Of a stretch of 64,000 nucleotides of DNA, positions 44,639 through 54,597 are shown piece after piece; position 1 is the stretch's first letter; each line of letters starts with the position of its first letter. The notes under the pieces were generated by a model that was not told where the DNA came from, searched no databases, and worked only from the letters and a program-made list of their open reading frames with translations. Both the position numbers and the translations under genes were made by a program. Source of the stretch: Actinernus sp. WN-2022 (Eukaryota; Cnidaria; Anthozoa; Actiniaria; Actinernidae); the NCBI GenBank assembly GCA_030867875.1, contig JAOWCC010000809.1:558001-622000 (forward strand), given 5' to 3'.

Positions 44639-44714
44639 GCGGGGGGAGAATGTGGCCATAGGCCATGATATAGTTGTTTTGTCTATTCAGTAGCTTACCG
44701 GAAGCGTGGACTTG
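44639..44714 (+). repeat. Gypsy-1 polypurine tract and truncated 3' LTR
   Basis: GCGGGGGGAGAA (44639-44650) is followed by TGTGGCCATAGGCCATGATA, matching the first ~64 bp of the 5' LTR with two differences. It ends abruptly at CTTG (44714), where NLR sequence resumes. Confidence 0.85.
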
Positions 44715-45448
44715 ATAACTGATCCAATGTGTTTTCAACCAGAGGTGTAGTGTTGGTCTCCTCAGGAATTCATTTCTTTTTATACTTGAGTTAGAGTGAT
44801 GTTTTAGTGCAAAGATTTTAACAACTTCAGAATAAAGTTCATTTATCGTGACAGGAAGATCTTCACTGCTTTCTTGTTCAATGTACCATTCCATGCACCA
44901 ACACATTATAAAACACAGAACAGGAATATGGGCAAAGCTGACCAGATTTTCATTCTTCAAGATATGATCATATTTTCCAGTGTAATCTTTCACTTGTTGT
45001 TCAGCAAACCCTTTAATTTCCACGAATTGCTCGAAGTCAATTCCTCTCATTTTATCAGCTTCTCCGAGAGTTTCCTCTCCAAGTGAACTTAACTGACGAA
45101 ATGTCAACAGATATGCAAACTTGAAATCGTGAATTTGAATACTTGCTTCGGCTTGAAAAAACCTCTCACTAAGGAGCTTCTAGAAAAACAGAGATTTTCC
45201 AATCCCTGCTTTGCCAATTACGAGGATCGATTTGCTTCACCTTCCTCTTTTCCAAAGAAGATCTGCTCGCATCGATTGATCGCAATTCCAGTAGCTTTTC
45301 ACCTCTTGATGTGCGTTCGCGTGTTGTATGACAAGATTTGTGAATATGTCATCGATCTTGACACTTGGAATCATGTGAGAGTCCACTAACTTCGGTACGA
45401 ACTGTGTTTGCTTTTTAACGGACTCTTTCTAGGATGATGACACCAACT
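44715..45448 (-). pseudogene. NLR pseudogene: NACHT exon
   Basis: Minus-strand exon with likely acceptor CTTTCAG|AG at 45448/45449. It reads VKKQTQFVPKLVDSH and IDDIFTNLVIQH. After a frameshift it reads LLELRSIDA; shifted back, it reads SILVIGKAGIGKSLF, the NACHT P-loop (Walker A, 45192-45215). A TAG follows two codons later. Then FKFAYLLTFRQLSSLGEETL and, without the usual Walker B block, ADKMRGIDFEQFVEIKGF, NENLVSFAHIPVLCFIMC and LPVTINELYSEVVKIF. An in-frame TAG also lies near 45432. It is clearly NLR-type NACHT, decayed. Confidence 0.82.
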
Positions 45449-47119
45449 CTGAAAGTTAAGAACTACTTGTTAGCCTAAGTAATGATTCGCCTAAGAACTA
45501 TAGCCACAGGAAGCCCAGGCTTAATTTGTGTGGCGATTTGTATGGGAATTTACTTGTTAGTTGAATAAAGTTTGCTGACGGAGCTGAATATTTAAGATGA
45601 AAGAGCTGTATTTCGTGTAAGGCTCTTAAACAAAATTATTTAAAAGATGTAGCAGTGAAAGAGGAAACCTTAAAAACATGTACATGTAATATAACTAAAA
45701 GATATGTCATAGGAATCAAAGTTCTACTACTATTATTTAAAACTATTAGCGATCAAAATTTAACCAGGTCCGGTTGTTTAATTAAAGGGTGGTTAACTCT
45801 ATCCACCAGATAAATTCCTATCCTTAAAATAATATAACCTAGTAAATTGGTTAATACTTATCCATTGGATGGGGATTTATCCAGTGGATATTGTTATCCA
45901 TGCACCCTCTGAACTACATAATTTACTTTAGAATAAAGAGAAGTACAGGACGAGTTTGTTCAAATGTTTTGTTTTTGTTTTTCACTTTCATCCCAGTTCA
46001 AAAAGAAAATTACATGTAAGTACACTAACAGATTGTTCAAAATTGGTTTTGCCCAGTCACAATTTATCATACATTAGAATAAAAGTCTACTAATAGTTTG
46101 TTCAAATTGTTTTTGTTGTTTTTAACCTTTATTCTAGTCAAATTTTACCAGAACTTAGAGCAAAAAAAGAATAAAAAGGGAGCAAGTAAAAGCTTGTTTA
46201 GATTGTATCTGCACTTAATTAAGCATTGACTTTTGTCCAGGACAAAACCAAAAGGGGAAATTTGTGATGATATCATTTTATTTTGTCTGACCTGTCATTC
46301 TATTAATGATTCTACTATGAGACAGATATTACAAACCCATACTTTTGGAGGCTTCATTTAGCTAGTCTAAATAAATCCTTATTTCAGATTCAATACACCA
46401 ACCAGCACAATCCAGACGATATTGCAATGGGTAGTGCCTTATTACATTGGCTATTTACATCGGTATATGATTGTAAAAGAAACAATATTTTTTGTTGTTG
46501 CAAGTTTTGTTTACTTTTTACCCGAGACAAATTAAATTGAGTCTCACTAAAAATGTGTCTGCTTTAAGTAAAAATTGTAAAGTTCCAACAAACTATCTGC
46601 ACTTGTAAAATATGGATTTTGACAGGAATGTTGTCTAAAAACCCAGATTTGCTTACTATTGTGGATAGACCCTAATGAAGCCTTTATCCCAGTCAAAATG
46701 TAACCGGAAGTAGAGAAAAAATAGAATAGAAGGCAGACACCTTTTATTATTTTGGCTTCTTAAAAGCAAATTACATGAAATAAAACTTTGTTCAATGCAG
46801 TTGTGTACCTGTATTTGTCTTGACCTCTTGATGTAGCTTAATCTTCTTAAGTCCTTAATGTTCAAGTTTCTCACCATGACTTCTCTTTAATCCCTGACCA
46901 GCTAGTACATAATATATTGCTTGGCAACCAAAATAATATAATTGAACGATATAAAATCATCAACTGGATTTATAATTCCAAGACTAACAATTTCATTTAC
47001 ACAGTTTCTCACATGCCCAGGTTGTGGCTAAGCCCTCTTTTTCAATCTGAGCATAGCGTTGTTCAGTGGTCGTCATAAATCTGGATGCATATGCGACTAC
47101 CTTTTTCTCTCCGTCCTCC
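45449..47119. other. Inferred NLR intron; no gene recognised
   Basis: AT-rich with loosely repeated GTTTGTTCAAAT-like phrases near 45955, 46030 and 46095. The minus frame 46656-46877 is not recognised. Confidence 0.35.
45766..45912. repeat. MITE-like foldback with TATCCA motifs
   Basis: GGTTGTTTAATTAAAGGGTG and AACTCTATCCACCAGATAAAT pair loosely with ATCCATTGGATGGGGATTTA and CCAGTGGATA. It resembles a small palindromic repeat common in such genomes. Confidence 0.5.
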
Positions 47120-48700
47120 TGTTCCTGGATCAGTACTGCACCGATCCCGTACGACGTATTCTGACACTGGTCTTTCTGTTTGTGTCACAGTGGGCGAGTA
47201 CTGGTGTCGAGCTTAACTCTGGCTTCAGCATGTCAAATGCATTCTGTTGTAAGTGTCCCCAGTGAAATTCGTTTTTCTTACTGAGGAGGTCCCTAAGTGG
47301 TTTGGTCTTGTTTGCTAGATGTGGAATTAATTTTCCTAGTTGGTCCAGCATGCCTAAGAATCTACGAACGTTTCCCACATTACTGGGTGTGTCCATCTCT
47401 CTGATAGATTCTGTTTTCTCATGGTCTGACTTCACTCCTTCTCCGCTTAGGATGTATCCACAGTTGTATCCAGCAAATTTAATCTTCCGTTTAGAAAACT
47501 CGCACTTATCAGCATTGAGCGTGACTCCAGCTTTTTCTAGCCTAACCAGTGTTGCGTGTAGTCTTGCATCATATTTCTCTTGGGTTTTACCGCGTACGAG
47601 GATGTCATCGACCAGTGAAATCACACCGTCTAATCCTTCTAGCTCCTGATTCGTTATGTTTTCTTAATGTTCAGGTGCTGATTTGATTCAAACGGCATCC
47701 GGTTAGAACAAAATCTGCCAAATGGGGTAACAAATGTTGTTAACAGACGGGACTCTGGGGCTAATTTCTCCTGCCAAAATCCTGAGTTTGCGTCAACCTT
47801 CGTAAACAACTTAGACTCACTGACTTGAGCTAGTAAGTTGTCGATCTTGGGGCGTGTCTCTCTTAAAACACTTTCATTAAGTTTGGTCAAGTCAACGCAT
47901 ATTCGGATTTTCCCTTCTGCTTTAGGGACATCAACCATCCCGGCACACCAGTCAGTCGGTTCGTCAACTTTAGATATTACTCCCAGTTGTTCTATTCTCT
48001 TGAGTTCCTCTTTCACTTTTTTTCATCAGCGGTAAGGCTACTTGTATAGGTGTGGTCAACGCAAAGGGTTTGACATCAGGTTTCAGTTTAATGTTGAGCT
48101 CTCCCTTTAGTTCTGCGAGACCTGTGAATAAATTCGGATATTTATTGTTCACTTCAGCCTCAATTCGTTCGCTTTCATCCGACAACACGGCTCCGACTTT
48201 CTGGATGAGCTCGAGGGCTTCGATTGCTGCTCGTCCCAAAAGTGGTTCTTTGAGGTCTTGAACAATGTAGATTTCTTCTTCTGTTTCTCTGTTTTTATCT
48301 AATTTCAACTTTGTTTTAAGCATTCCTATTACGCGAAGTTTCGACTGTTCCGGACCAAACAATTCCTCTTTGCTTTCTGTGTGTTTGTCAGTCCAGATTG
48401 TAGATACAGAGATTCCGGAACGACTGTGACGTCAGCTCCTGTATCGATCTTAAAGTTCGCTGTTGTGTGACCAAATGAGTTTTCTCAGAGTCTTCCTCAT
48501 CCACTAAATTAATGTTTCTGCTTTTGCAAACTGTCTGAAAGTGACCCTTCTTTTGGCACTTATGACACGTGGCTGTGTTTGCGGGACATTCTTGGCGTTT
48601 ATGTGGCGGCGATTTTCCACATCTGTAACATTTCTTTTGTCCCGATGTAGATTTCTCGCTCGATGTCGATTTCCGCTGTTAATGGCTTTTCGGTTTTGGA
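47120..48700 (-). pseudogene. Gypsy retrotransposon 2 fragment (gag knuckles to RT)
   Basis: On the minus strand: two zinc knuckles near 48640-48535 (CYRCGKSPPHKRQEC and CHKCQKKGHFQTVC), then protease FKIDTGADVTVVP near 48450. RT follows in frames 47970-48362, 47654-48016 and 47130-47624, with VPKAEGKIRICVDLTKLN, TKVDANSGFWQ and VDDILVRG, and a decayed RNase H start at LAHCDTN. Three or more frameshifts occur. No LTRs or integrase are found. It lies within the inferred NLR intron, same strand. Confidence 0.85.
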
Positions 48701-48879
48701 GTCTTCGCCGATGAAGGAATCTTTACAGTAATGAAACTTCTCAAAATATCGTTGGCATTACCGCTCATTGCGTACACCAGCCTCAACTATATAAAATAAT
48801 ATTTAGCATTTGGAAAGAATCGAAAAAATCCTAACCCTGATTTTAAACCAAACCATCACTAATCCCTCATCATTACGCC

Positions 48880-49665
48880 ACCAGTGATTTACATTGCATT
48901 GCATCAATCAATCAATAACTAATTATCTATGTTGTTAAAATTCTAATATACAACATTATTTACAATGTATACAATATTATCGTAAGTCATTATGAACGAG
49001 AGTCATTTGTACAGTAGAACAAGGGTTCTATAAAGCTAAAACAAGGCGAAATACTATAAAAATGATGTGTAAGAGTAATAATTAAAACAGTAGAAAATCA
49101 TCCTTAACATTGTGAGTTGATTGAACAGATAAAACATTAAAATCTAGCTTATGGAGTACGTCAGAATTCTTTGCCTTTTTACAATATGATTTTACAGTAA
49201 TATTATTATCATACAGATAGGATAATGTCTACATGCAATTGATCCTCTATGAGCGATAGAATTCTTCATGATACATAAAAAACTTTGATACATAAAAAAT
49301 TGTGTCACATTTGGCATGTCTGAGTACTTCAATTGAATGCATATCTCGCGAAAGATTAAAAATAATTCTAGCTGCTCTACAAATGTAGGATCTCTAATGA
49401 CTTAAAGTTATCTTTACACGTTAATCCGGCAACGCATAGGTTACAGAGGGTAAAATTATCTTAAAATACAAATCTAAAAGCAACTGTCTTGGTAAAAACC
49501 GACTCCTTTTCAACATGTTCAGTTTATTTACAAATCTTTTCTTGACTTCAAGTACATGTCTGGCCCAGTTTAGTGTGTCGTCAATTGTGATACCTAGCAA
49601 CCTGGAGTTAGTAACCCATTTAACTCTATTCGTTCTTAATATTAGTTCGTTAAGGGCCCATTGAC
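48880..49665 (-). pseudogene. LINE C-terminal remnant
   Basis: The minus-strand translation from ~49665 contains NELILRTNRVKWV, LLGITIDDTLNWARHV and LLLDLYFKIILPSVTYAL. This is the post-catalytic thumb of CR1/L2-type RTs (compare YLGVLIDDKLTWKYHI in the LINE at 4782). A stop and a shift follow, then RAARIIFNLSRDMHSIEVL. The catalytic domain is absent (5' truncation). It is in the inferred NLR intron. Confidence 0.72.
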
Positions 49666-49716
49666 ATATTCCGTTGCTATGCTCGCAGGAGCAGATGCGA
49701 TTTTGACTTTCGGTTT

Positions 49717-49790
49717 ATGCTAGCCTGAGAAAACAGCCGACTCGGGCGATATAAATTGGCTGTTTTCTAAGGCTAGTTTTATGCGTGCCC
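49717..49790. repeat. Short foldback
   Basis: TATGCTAGCCTGAGAAAACA with GCC is mirrored by GGCTGTTTTCTAAGGCTAG; the loop is ~20 bp. Confidence 0.75.
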
Positions 49791-49976
49791 ACCGGCCACC
49801 CGATAGTTTTAATACTTACGCATGTTTCAATTGTTTTCTCAATATTTGGATCCCCTGATGAAACACTACAATTCGTGTTTGAAGTAGTACATAAAGATCA
49901 TCCGCTCATATTTTATCTACCACCTATTATAGGCAAAAATTAAAACATATACATGTATATACTTACCAGATGATTC

Positions 49977-50272
49977 TGCCTCAATATCCGATAAATTGCG
50001 TTCAAGTTCGAGGGCCAGAAACTCCTGTTCCGTTTCACGGAGCGCCTGACAAAAAGCATTGAAGGCCTCATCTTGTTTCATAGGAAGAATGATGATTATT
50101 TTGTTAACTTTCCCACTTCTTGTTCCTTGGTTATTGATATCTTCAATATCTTGGTGAAAGTGTTCCAGCCAAAACGATATGTTGACACGACTGGATCCAA
50201 ACTTTCTAACAGTGATACCGATATGCGTCGGATCGCCTCATTGTGCAAGTCGGTCATTGGTACTGAAGCCAT
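49977..50272 (-). pseudogene. NLR pseudogene: CARD exon
   Basis: From the minus ATG at 50272 the frame reads MTDLHNEAIRRISVSLL (from the second Met) then ESLDP. One base out of frame it continues VNISFWLEHFHQDIEDI, KIIIILPMKQDEAFNAFC and QALRETEQEFLALELE. The pattern LP....AF.AFC.ALRET.Q..L is the end of a caspase-recruitment domain, close in style to CRADD/NOD CARDs. The exon ends in TCTG|GTAAGT (49971-49977), a strong donor of phase 1, compatible with the NACHT exon acceptor at 45448, which needs two bases. CARDs recruit caspases or kinases. Frameshift near 50190. Confidence 0.65.
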
Positions 50273-50479
50273 ATCAAAGGACGTTTTAGTCTTGGATGTC
50301 ATGCGGTGGGCCAAAAGTAAAAACAAAATTCCCGCAAGGCAAACTAGCCGTAAAAAAATTCATGCACACAGATAGTTCGAAAATGTTTTTTTGCGAAAAC
50401 CCATGGTGTCACGTTATGCCCTCAAAATGCTAGAATTAGCATTTGAGGCTTCAAGAACCAAATATAGTCTACAACTTTA

Positions 50480-51665
50480 ATTCCCATTTCTAATATTCGT
50501 ACTTCGTAACACATGTTAAGTCATTATCGACACAATTAAGTATTTGTGCAGACACACCTAAGGTGTAAAGCTATTATAGATACATCGGACTGTAAGTCAG
50601 TGTACTACACATATAAGCATTGTGCACAGACACACGCAGGCGTTAAGCTATAATAGATACACATGGAGTGTAAATAGTTGTGGACACACGTAAAGCCGGG
50701 TACAGCTATTATAGATACATGTACTCATAAGTAATAATCATTGTGGACACGGGTAAAGTAATTCTGGACACATGTAAATCATTGTGCATAGACACACATA
50801 AGGTGTTATGCTATTATATATCCATGTGAGTGTAAGTCTTTGTGGACACATGTAAGTCCTAGTTCTTAGACACTTGTAAGTATAAAGCTGTTTTAGATAC
50901 ACGTGAAGTCTTTGTAGACACGTTGTGTACAGCTAGTATCGATACACATACACCTAATTAAAATCATTGTGGACAAGTCATTGTGGACACACGTGAAGTT
51001 CATAGTTATTGTAGACATAGATGAATTGTAACCTCATTGGACACACAAGGTGTTAAACTAATATAGACACAAAGTGTAAGTGTCGTTGGACACACGAATG
51101 GCGTAAAGCTATTAGGACACACGTGAAGTGTAAGTCATTAACACACGTGAAGTGTAAGTCTTTGTGACACGTGAAGTGTAAGCTGTTGCAATACACGTGA
51201 AGTGTAAGCTGTTGCAATACACGTGAAGTGTAAGCTGTTGCAATACACGTGAAGACCCCTGTTATAATACACGTGAAGTGTAAGTCATTGACACATGTGA
51301 AGGATAAGTCTTTGTGACACACGTGAAGTGTAAGCTATTATAACACGAGAAGTGCAATCTATTATAGCACGTGAGTGTAAGTCATTGTGACACGGGTGAA
51401 GTCTTAAGTCATGTGACACACGTGAATTGTAATTATAAGCTATTATAGCACGTCAGTGTAAATCATTGTGACACACGTGAAGCGTAAGTCATTGTGACAG
51501 AGGTGAAGCGTAAGTCATTGCGACACACGTGAAGTGTAAGTCATTGTGACGCACGTGAATTGTAATTTTAAGCTATTATAACAAGAAGTGTAAAGTTATT
51601 ATGACACACGTTAATTATAGGCTATTATAGACGTAAAGGGCGGGAACTCTTTGTGGAAGTTATAG
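50480..51665. repeat. Degenerate minisatellite (CACGTGAAGTGTAAG)
   Basis: Roughly 40 imperfect 25-30 bp units of ACACACGTGAAGTGTAAGTC with ATTGTGG or AGCTATTATAG spacers. Units are diverse at the left and more uniform at 51120-51300. The minus frame 51053-51322 reads the repeats only. There are many CACGTG E-box-like hexamers, with no evidence of function. Confidence 0.85.
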
Positions 51666-52273
51666 TACTTGTTTGTTTGTAAGTTAGGTTATAATAAATC
51701 TGCTATTGTCGTTGCACATCTCGGCGACAGTACATTAACACACTCCATACAGTTGTACTGTTGTTGATGCGGTAAAGAGTTATGAATACAAAGGTTCAAT
51801 GGTTCATAAAGTAACCATTATAAGTTTTTTGAAGCCGTTTAATAAACTCGCAGCACGTGTTTTATCAGGTCTAAAACTCCCGGGCTGCGCCATCGAGTTT
51901 TAAACCTGATAAAACACTGCTGCGAGTTTATTCAACAGTACTTAATACCCAGGACACTTTCGATTTATACGGCCGGTTCAGTGAACTGGGCAGATTTACC
52001 TTTGCCCTGAAGTGACATCGACTTGGCTAATTAATTTATCGTAAGTAGACAGTTAGGTCGACAGTTAGGTCGATAGTTTTGCAGACTGAAACCGGCCAAA
52101 CTGTTTGTGACTGCATGCAACTTCAGGTGCAGCTGTTGCTCTTTATCATTAAGACTATTTTATACCGTCGTCGTGGTTTCTTCAGTATAATGTATCAAAA
52201 GCTTAATCCGAGTCAGGAAAAAAAATATAGAAAGGCTAAATAACTAGGAGAAGCTACAAGTGCAAAGAAGGCT
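51666..52273. other. No gene; dispersed repeats
   Basis: 51711-51789 is an inverted copy of 17826-17910. A foldback follows at 51836-51945. The rest is unrecognised. Confidence 0.45.
51836..51945. repeat. Foldback with ~45-bp arms
   Basis: AATAAACTCGCAGCACGTG, TTTTATCAGGTCTAAAACTC is mirrored by GAGTTTTAAACCTGATAAAA, CACTGCTGCGAGTTTATT; the loop is CCGGGCTGCGCCATC. Confidence 0.85.
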
Positions 52274-52513
52274 TCAGTCAATTTTGAACCCAACTGGACG
52301 GATTTTCATCTCAGTTCGCTTGGCGGAGTAGTAATGCCCTTTCCAGTGGCCGGTCCAGTTCACACCATCAGCATATGACGAGTGCGTACCGTTGTGGTAC
52401 AAACCGTTTTGGGTAGAGCTATGGAAGGCTGTATACCACCACGCACCCTTAAACTGGATTGCACAGTTATCACCGTTACTGTCATTGTCGCTGTCTTTGG
52501 TGGTGAAGGGTGC
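52274..52513 (-). pseudogene. FReD gene: 3' part of last exon
   Basis: Minus-strand translation from 52513 reads PFTTKDSDNDSNGDNCAIQF, KGAWWYTAFH, NGLYHNGTHSSYADGVNW and SAKRTEMKIRPVGFKID, then a stop at 52276-52274. This is the C-terminal half of a fibrinogen-related domain (ficolin/tenascin type): calcium-binding DxDND, the GAWWY motif and C-terminal EMKIRP. The first half of the exon lies beyond the Gypsy insertion (57339-57373). FReD proteins are secreted lectin-like recognition proteins. Confidence 0.9.
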
Positions 52514-52674
52514 TGTTATATTACCAGGCCACGCAATGCATCATTAATTGTATCGCGGGCTCAGGTCAGGGGGAGACTGGTGGCGTCCATCTTGGAAACA
52601 CATGTTTGTACACGGGCTTTCGTATGTTTAGTTTTATTAAAGATAACTAGTTCACAGTTGAATGAGACTCAACA
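52514..52674 (+). repeat. Gypsy-3 5' LTR (161 bp)
   Basis: Matches the 3' LTR except for an extra 57 bp (near 52561-52617) bounded by GGGCT on both sides. The short LTR is typical of Mag-like elements. Confidence 0.9.
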
Positions 52675-52675
52675 A

Positions 52676-52690
52676 TTGGCGACGAGGATA
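52676..52690 (+). promoter_or_regulatory. Gypsy-3 primer-binding site (tRNA-Ser-like)
   Basis: TGGCGACGAGGATAC is complementary to the 3' end expected of metazoan tRNA-Ser(GCU), ...ATCCTCGTCGCCA, as in Mag-lineage Gypsy elements. The tRNA end is from memory. Confidence 0.6.
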
Positions 52691-52728
52691 CGTTTTGGCA
52701 TCCACGTAGCAAGTTTCAAGGACAAGAT

Positions 52729-53316
52729 ATGGAACTTCACCACAGTTTGAAGCCTTTTGAAACAACTCCGAGCGAGTCGGCGGCGAACAGATGGCAAAAG
52801 TGGGTTGCTCGCCTCAATAATTATTTAGTGGCTCAAAGTATCTCCGAGGATGAGAGGAAAAAGGCCGTCCTGCTTCACTACGCTGGAGGGGAAGTCTTTG
52901 AGATTAACCTGTCGCTGGAACATAGCGATAAAGAGTCGTGTGATGAGCTGAAGCAAAGGCTAAACAACTATTTCGAGCAAAAACGAAACGTGGAGTACGA
53001 GATATATCTCTTCCGACAAGCTATCCAGGCTCCAGGAGAAACCTTGGACAAGTTCGCAGCAAGACTAAGGCAGCTGGCGAAAAACTGTGAGTTTACTGAT
53101 TTAGACAAAGAAATAAAGTCTCAAATTATCCAGAAGTGCTCACACCCAAAAGTAAGAGAAAGCGGTTTAACAGAACTGAAATTAAAGTTAGAGACTCTGA
53201 TGAAATATGGACGTGCGTTGGAGGCAGCTACTGCTCAGGTAAAAATTATGGTGTCCTCAATGGCTCCGGGTGAAGCTAAGGTAAATAAACTTACTTTCCA
53301 TAAACAACACAACTGA
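52729..53316 (+). CDS. Gypsy-3 gag capsid
   Basis: A 195-codon intact frame: SAANRWQKWVARLNNYLVA (18-36), LLHYAGGEVFEI (48-59), YLFRQAIQAPGETLDKFAAR (94-113) and LRQLAKNCEF. This is the capsid domain of Mag-type Gypsy elements, which packages the RNA. It ends with a stop just before the nucleocapsid region, which lies in another frame, so gag and NC/pol are joined by a shift at ~53310. Confidence 0.85.
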   Translation: MELHHSLKPFETTPSESAANRWQKWVARLNNYLVAQSISEDERKKAVLLHYAGGEVFEINLSLEHSDKESCDELKQRLNNYFEQKRNVEYEIYLFRQAIQAPGETLDKFAARLRQLAKNCEFTDLDKEIKSQIIQKCSHPKVRESGLTELKLKLETLMKYGRALEAATAQVKIMVSSMAPGEAKVNKLTFHKQHN

Positions 53317-53339
53317 AAAAAAAACCCTGATAGCCGGAA

Positions 53340-54230
53340 GGATAAGAAGCAGTCCTCATTTTTTATGGTTGTGGGGGAAGTTGGCCACATGAAAGCAAAA
53401 CCAAATGTCCAGCATGGGCTAAAGAGTGCAGAGATTGGAAGAAGAAAAACCATTTCGCCAAGGTATGCAGATCACGTGATGACAAGCATACTAACTTTGT
53501 GACTCAAGACCTTCATGATACTAAACATCCAGTAGACACTCCACAACGATATCTGGATGCTTACAACCTAGATCTGTATCGGACAGCGTCTCCACCCAGC
53601 ACAACGGGTTATGTGCAACCTTATAAGTGTTCTCTGGAACTTAATGGAATTGCTACTACTCTAGAAATAGACACGGGTGCAACTTCCACCTTAATCAGCT
53701 AGCAGCAATTTCAGGCTTTGAAGGAAGGGAAAGAGACTTTGGTACTCAACACTTCTGAGCTACCAAACCTTCGCACTTATTCAGGAGAAATCATCAAACC
53801 GATTGGCAAGTCTGAGCTTGAAATCACTGAAGGAGGATAAACCATCAGGTTGCCACTACTTGTAGTATTAGGCCCTGGACCAAACTTACTAGGAAGAGAC
53901 TGGCTTGACAAGCTGCAAATAGACTGGACTAGAGTATACAAAGTCAGCACAGAAAGAGAGCCATATGAAGTGCAGTACCCAGATCGTTTTAAGCCAGGGT
54001 TGGGTACCCTTATTGGAAAGAGAGTGAAACTTAGTGTTGACGCCGAACTTCCACCAAAGTTCATGAAGCCTAGAACAGTGCCATTGGCACTTAGAGAGAA
54101 AGTGGACGCAGAATTGGAACGGCTCGAGGGAGAGGGAGTCATCAAGCCTGTAACATTTGCAGACTGAGCCTCTCCTATAGTCCCAGTTCTCAAAGCTTCG
54201 GGGGAAATCCGCATCTGTGGTGATTATAAG
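53340..54230 (+). pseudogene. Gypsy-3 nucleocapsid, protease and RT start
   Basis: One register continues through a decayed double zinc knuckle (GCGGSWPHESKTKCPAW, CRDWKKKNHFAKVC; one Cys lost from each), protease LEIDTGATSTLIS (DTG at 53670-53678), LLGRDWLDKLQIDW and the RT entry ASPIVPVLKASGEIRICGDY. In-frame stops occur at TAG 53700-53702, TAA 53838-53840 and TGA 54165-54167. The last falls in the FAD[W]ASPIV motif, where Trp is expected. Confidence 0.85.
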
Positions 54231-54597
54231 CTATTATAAAATAGTTTCGATAGTACGCGCGCTCTGATTGGCTGTAAGCCGTGTTTCTATAACTCTATAG
54301 AAACATAGACAGCTGAGCGCGCGCTTGAGCTAGTTGTGAGAATTTACGTTTTGGTTATCAAATTAAGCGAACGTTTCCGTGCTTTTATTCGTTTATTTTA
54401 TAAAGGAAATAGAAAACATTTTCCCCTTGTTTCTATATAGTTATAGAAATACTTGTGGAAGTTTGGAAGAACTCGAAATAGCTGTGGAAACACTCGCCCT
54501 ACGGGCTCGTGTTCCACTGCCATTTCTCGTTCTCCCAAACTCCCACTCGTGTTTCTATAACTCTATAGAAACACGGGAAATGTTTTCTATTTCTTAA
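54231..54597. mobile_element. 367-bp MITE inserted in Gypsy-3 RT
   Basis: Interrupts the RT codons GDYK|TVNRAV. Ends are TATTATAAAATAG and CTATTTCTTAA. Inside, GTGTTTCTATAACTCTATAG, itself a palindrome, appears at 54281 and 54549 with a related form near 54428. GCGCGCTCTGATTGGC recurs at 60508, so it is a dispersed family. It inserted after Gypsy-3. Confidence 0.8.

Larger units (their letters stand above)
38263..44714 (+). mobile_element. Gypsy (Ty3-like) LTR retrotransposon 1, inside the NLR
   Basis: The 5' LTR starts TGTGGCCATAGGCC at 38263; the same start recurs at 44651 after a purine tract. Gag, protease, RT, RNase H and integrase follow in Gypsy order (RT before integrase). Each is open but in shifting frames, so the copy is dead. 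The 3' LTR is cut after 64 bp and no matching target duplication is seen at 38258-38262 versus 44715, so a deletion removed the right end with some NLR sequence. It interrupts the NLR between HWISY and ITLHEYLAA. Confidence 0.9.

Noticed and set aside
38263..44714. Target duplication for Gypsy-1
   Set aside because: Flanks GTTA (left) and ATAAC (right) do not match directly; the truncated 3' LTR shows that the right junction is not original.
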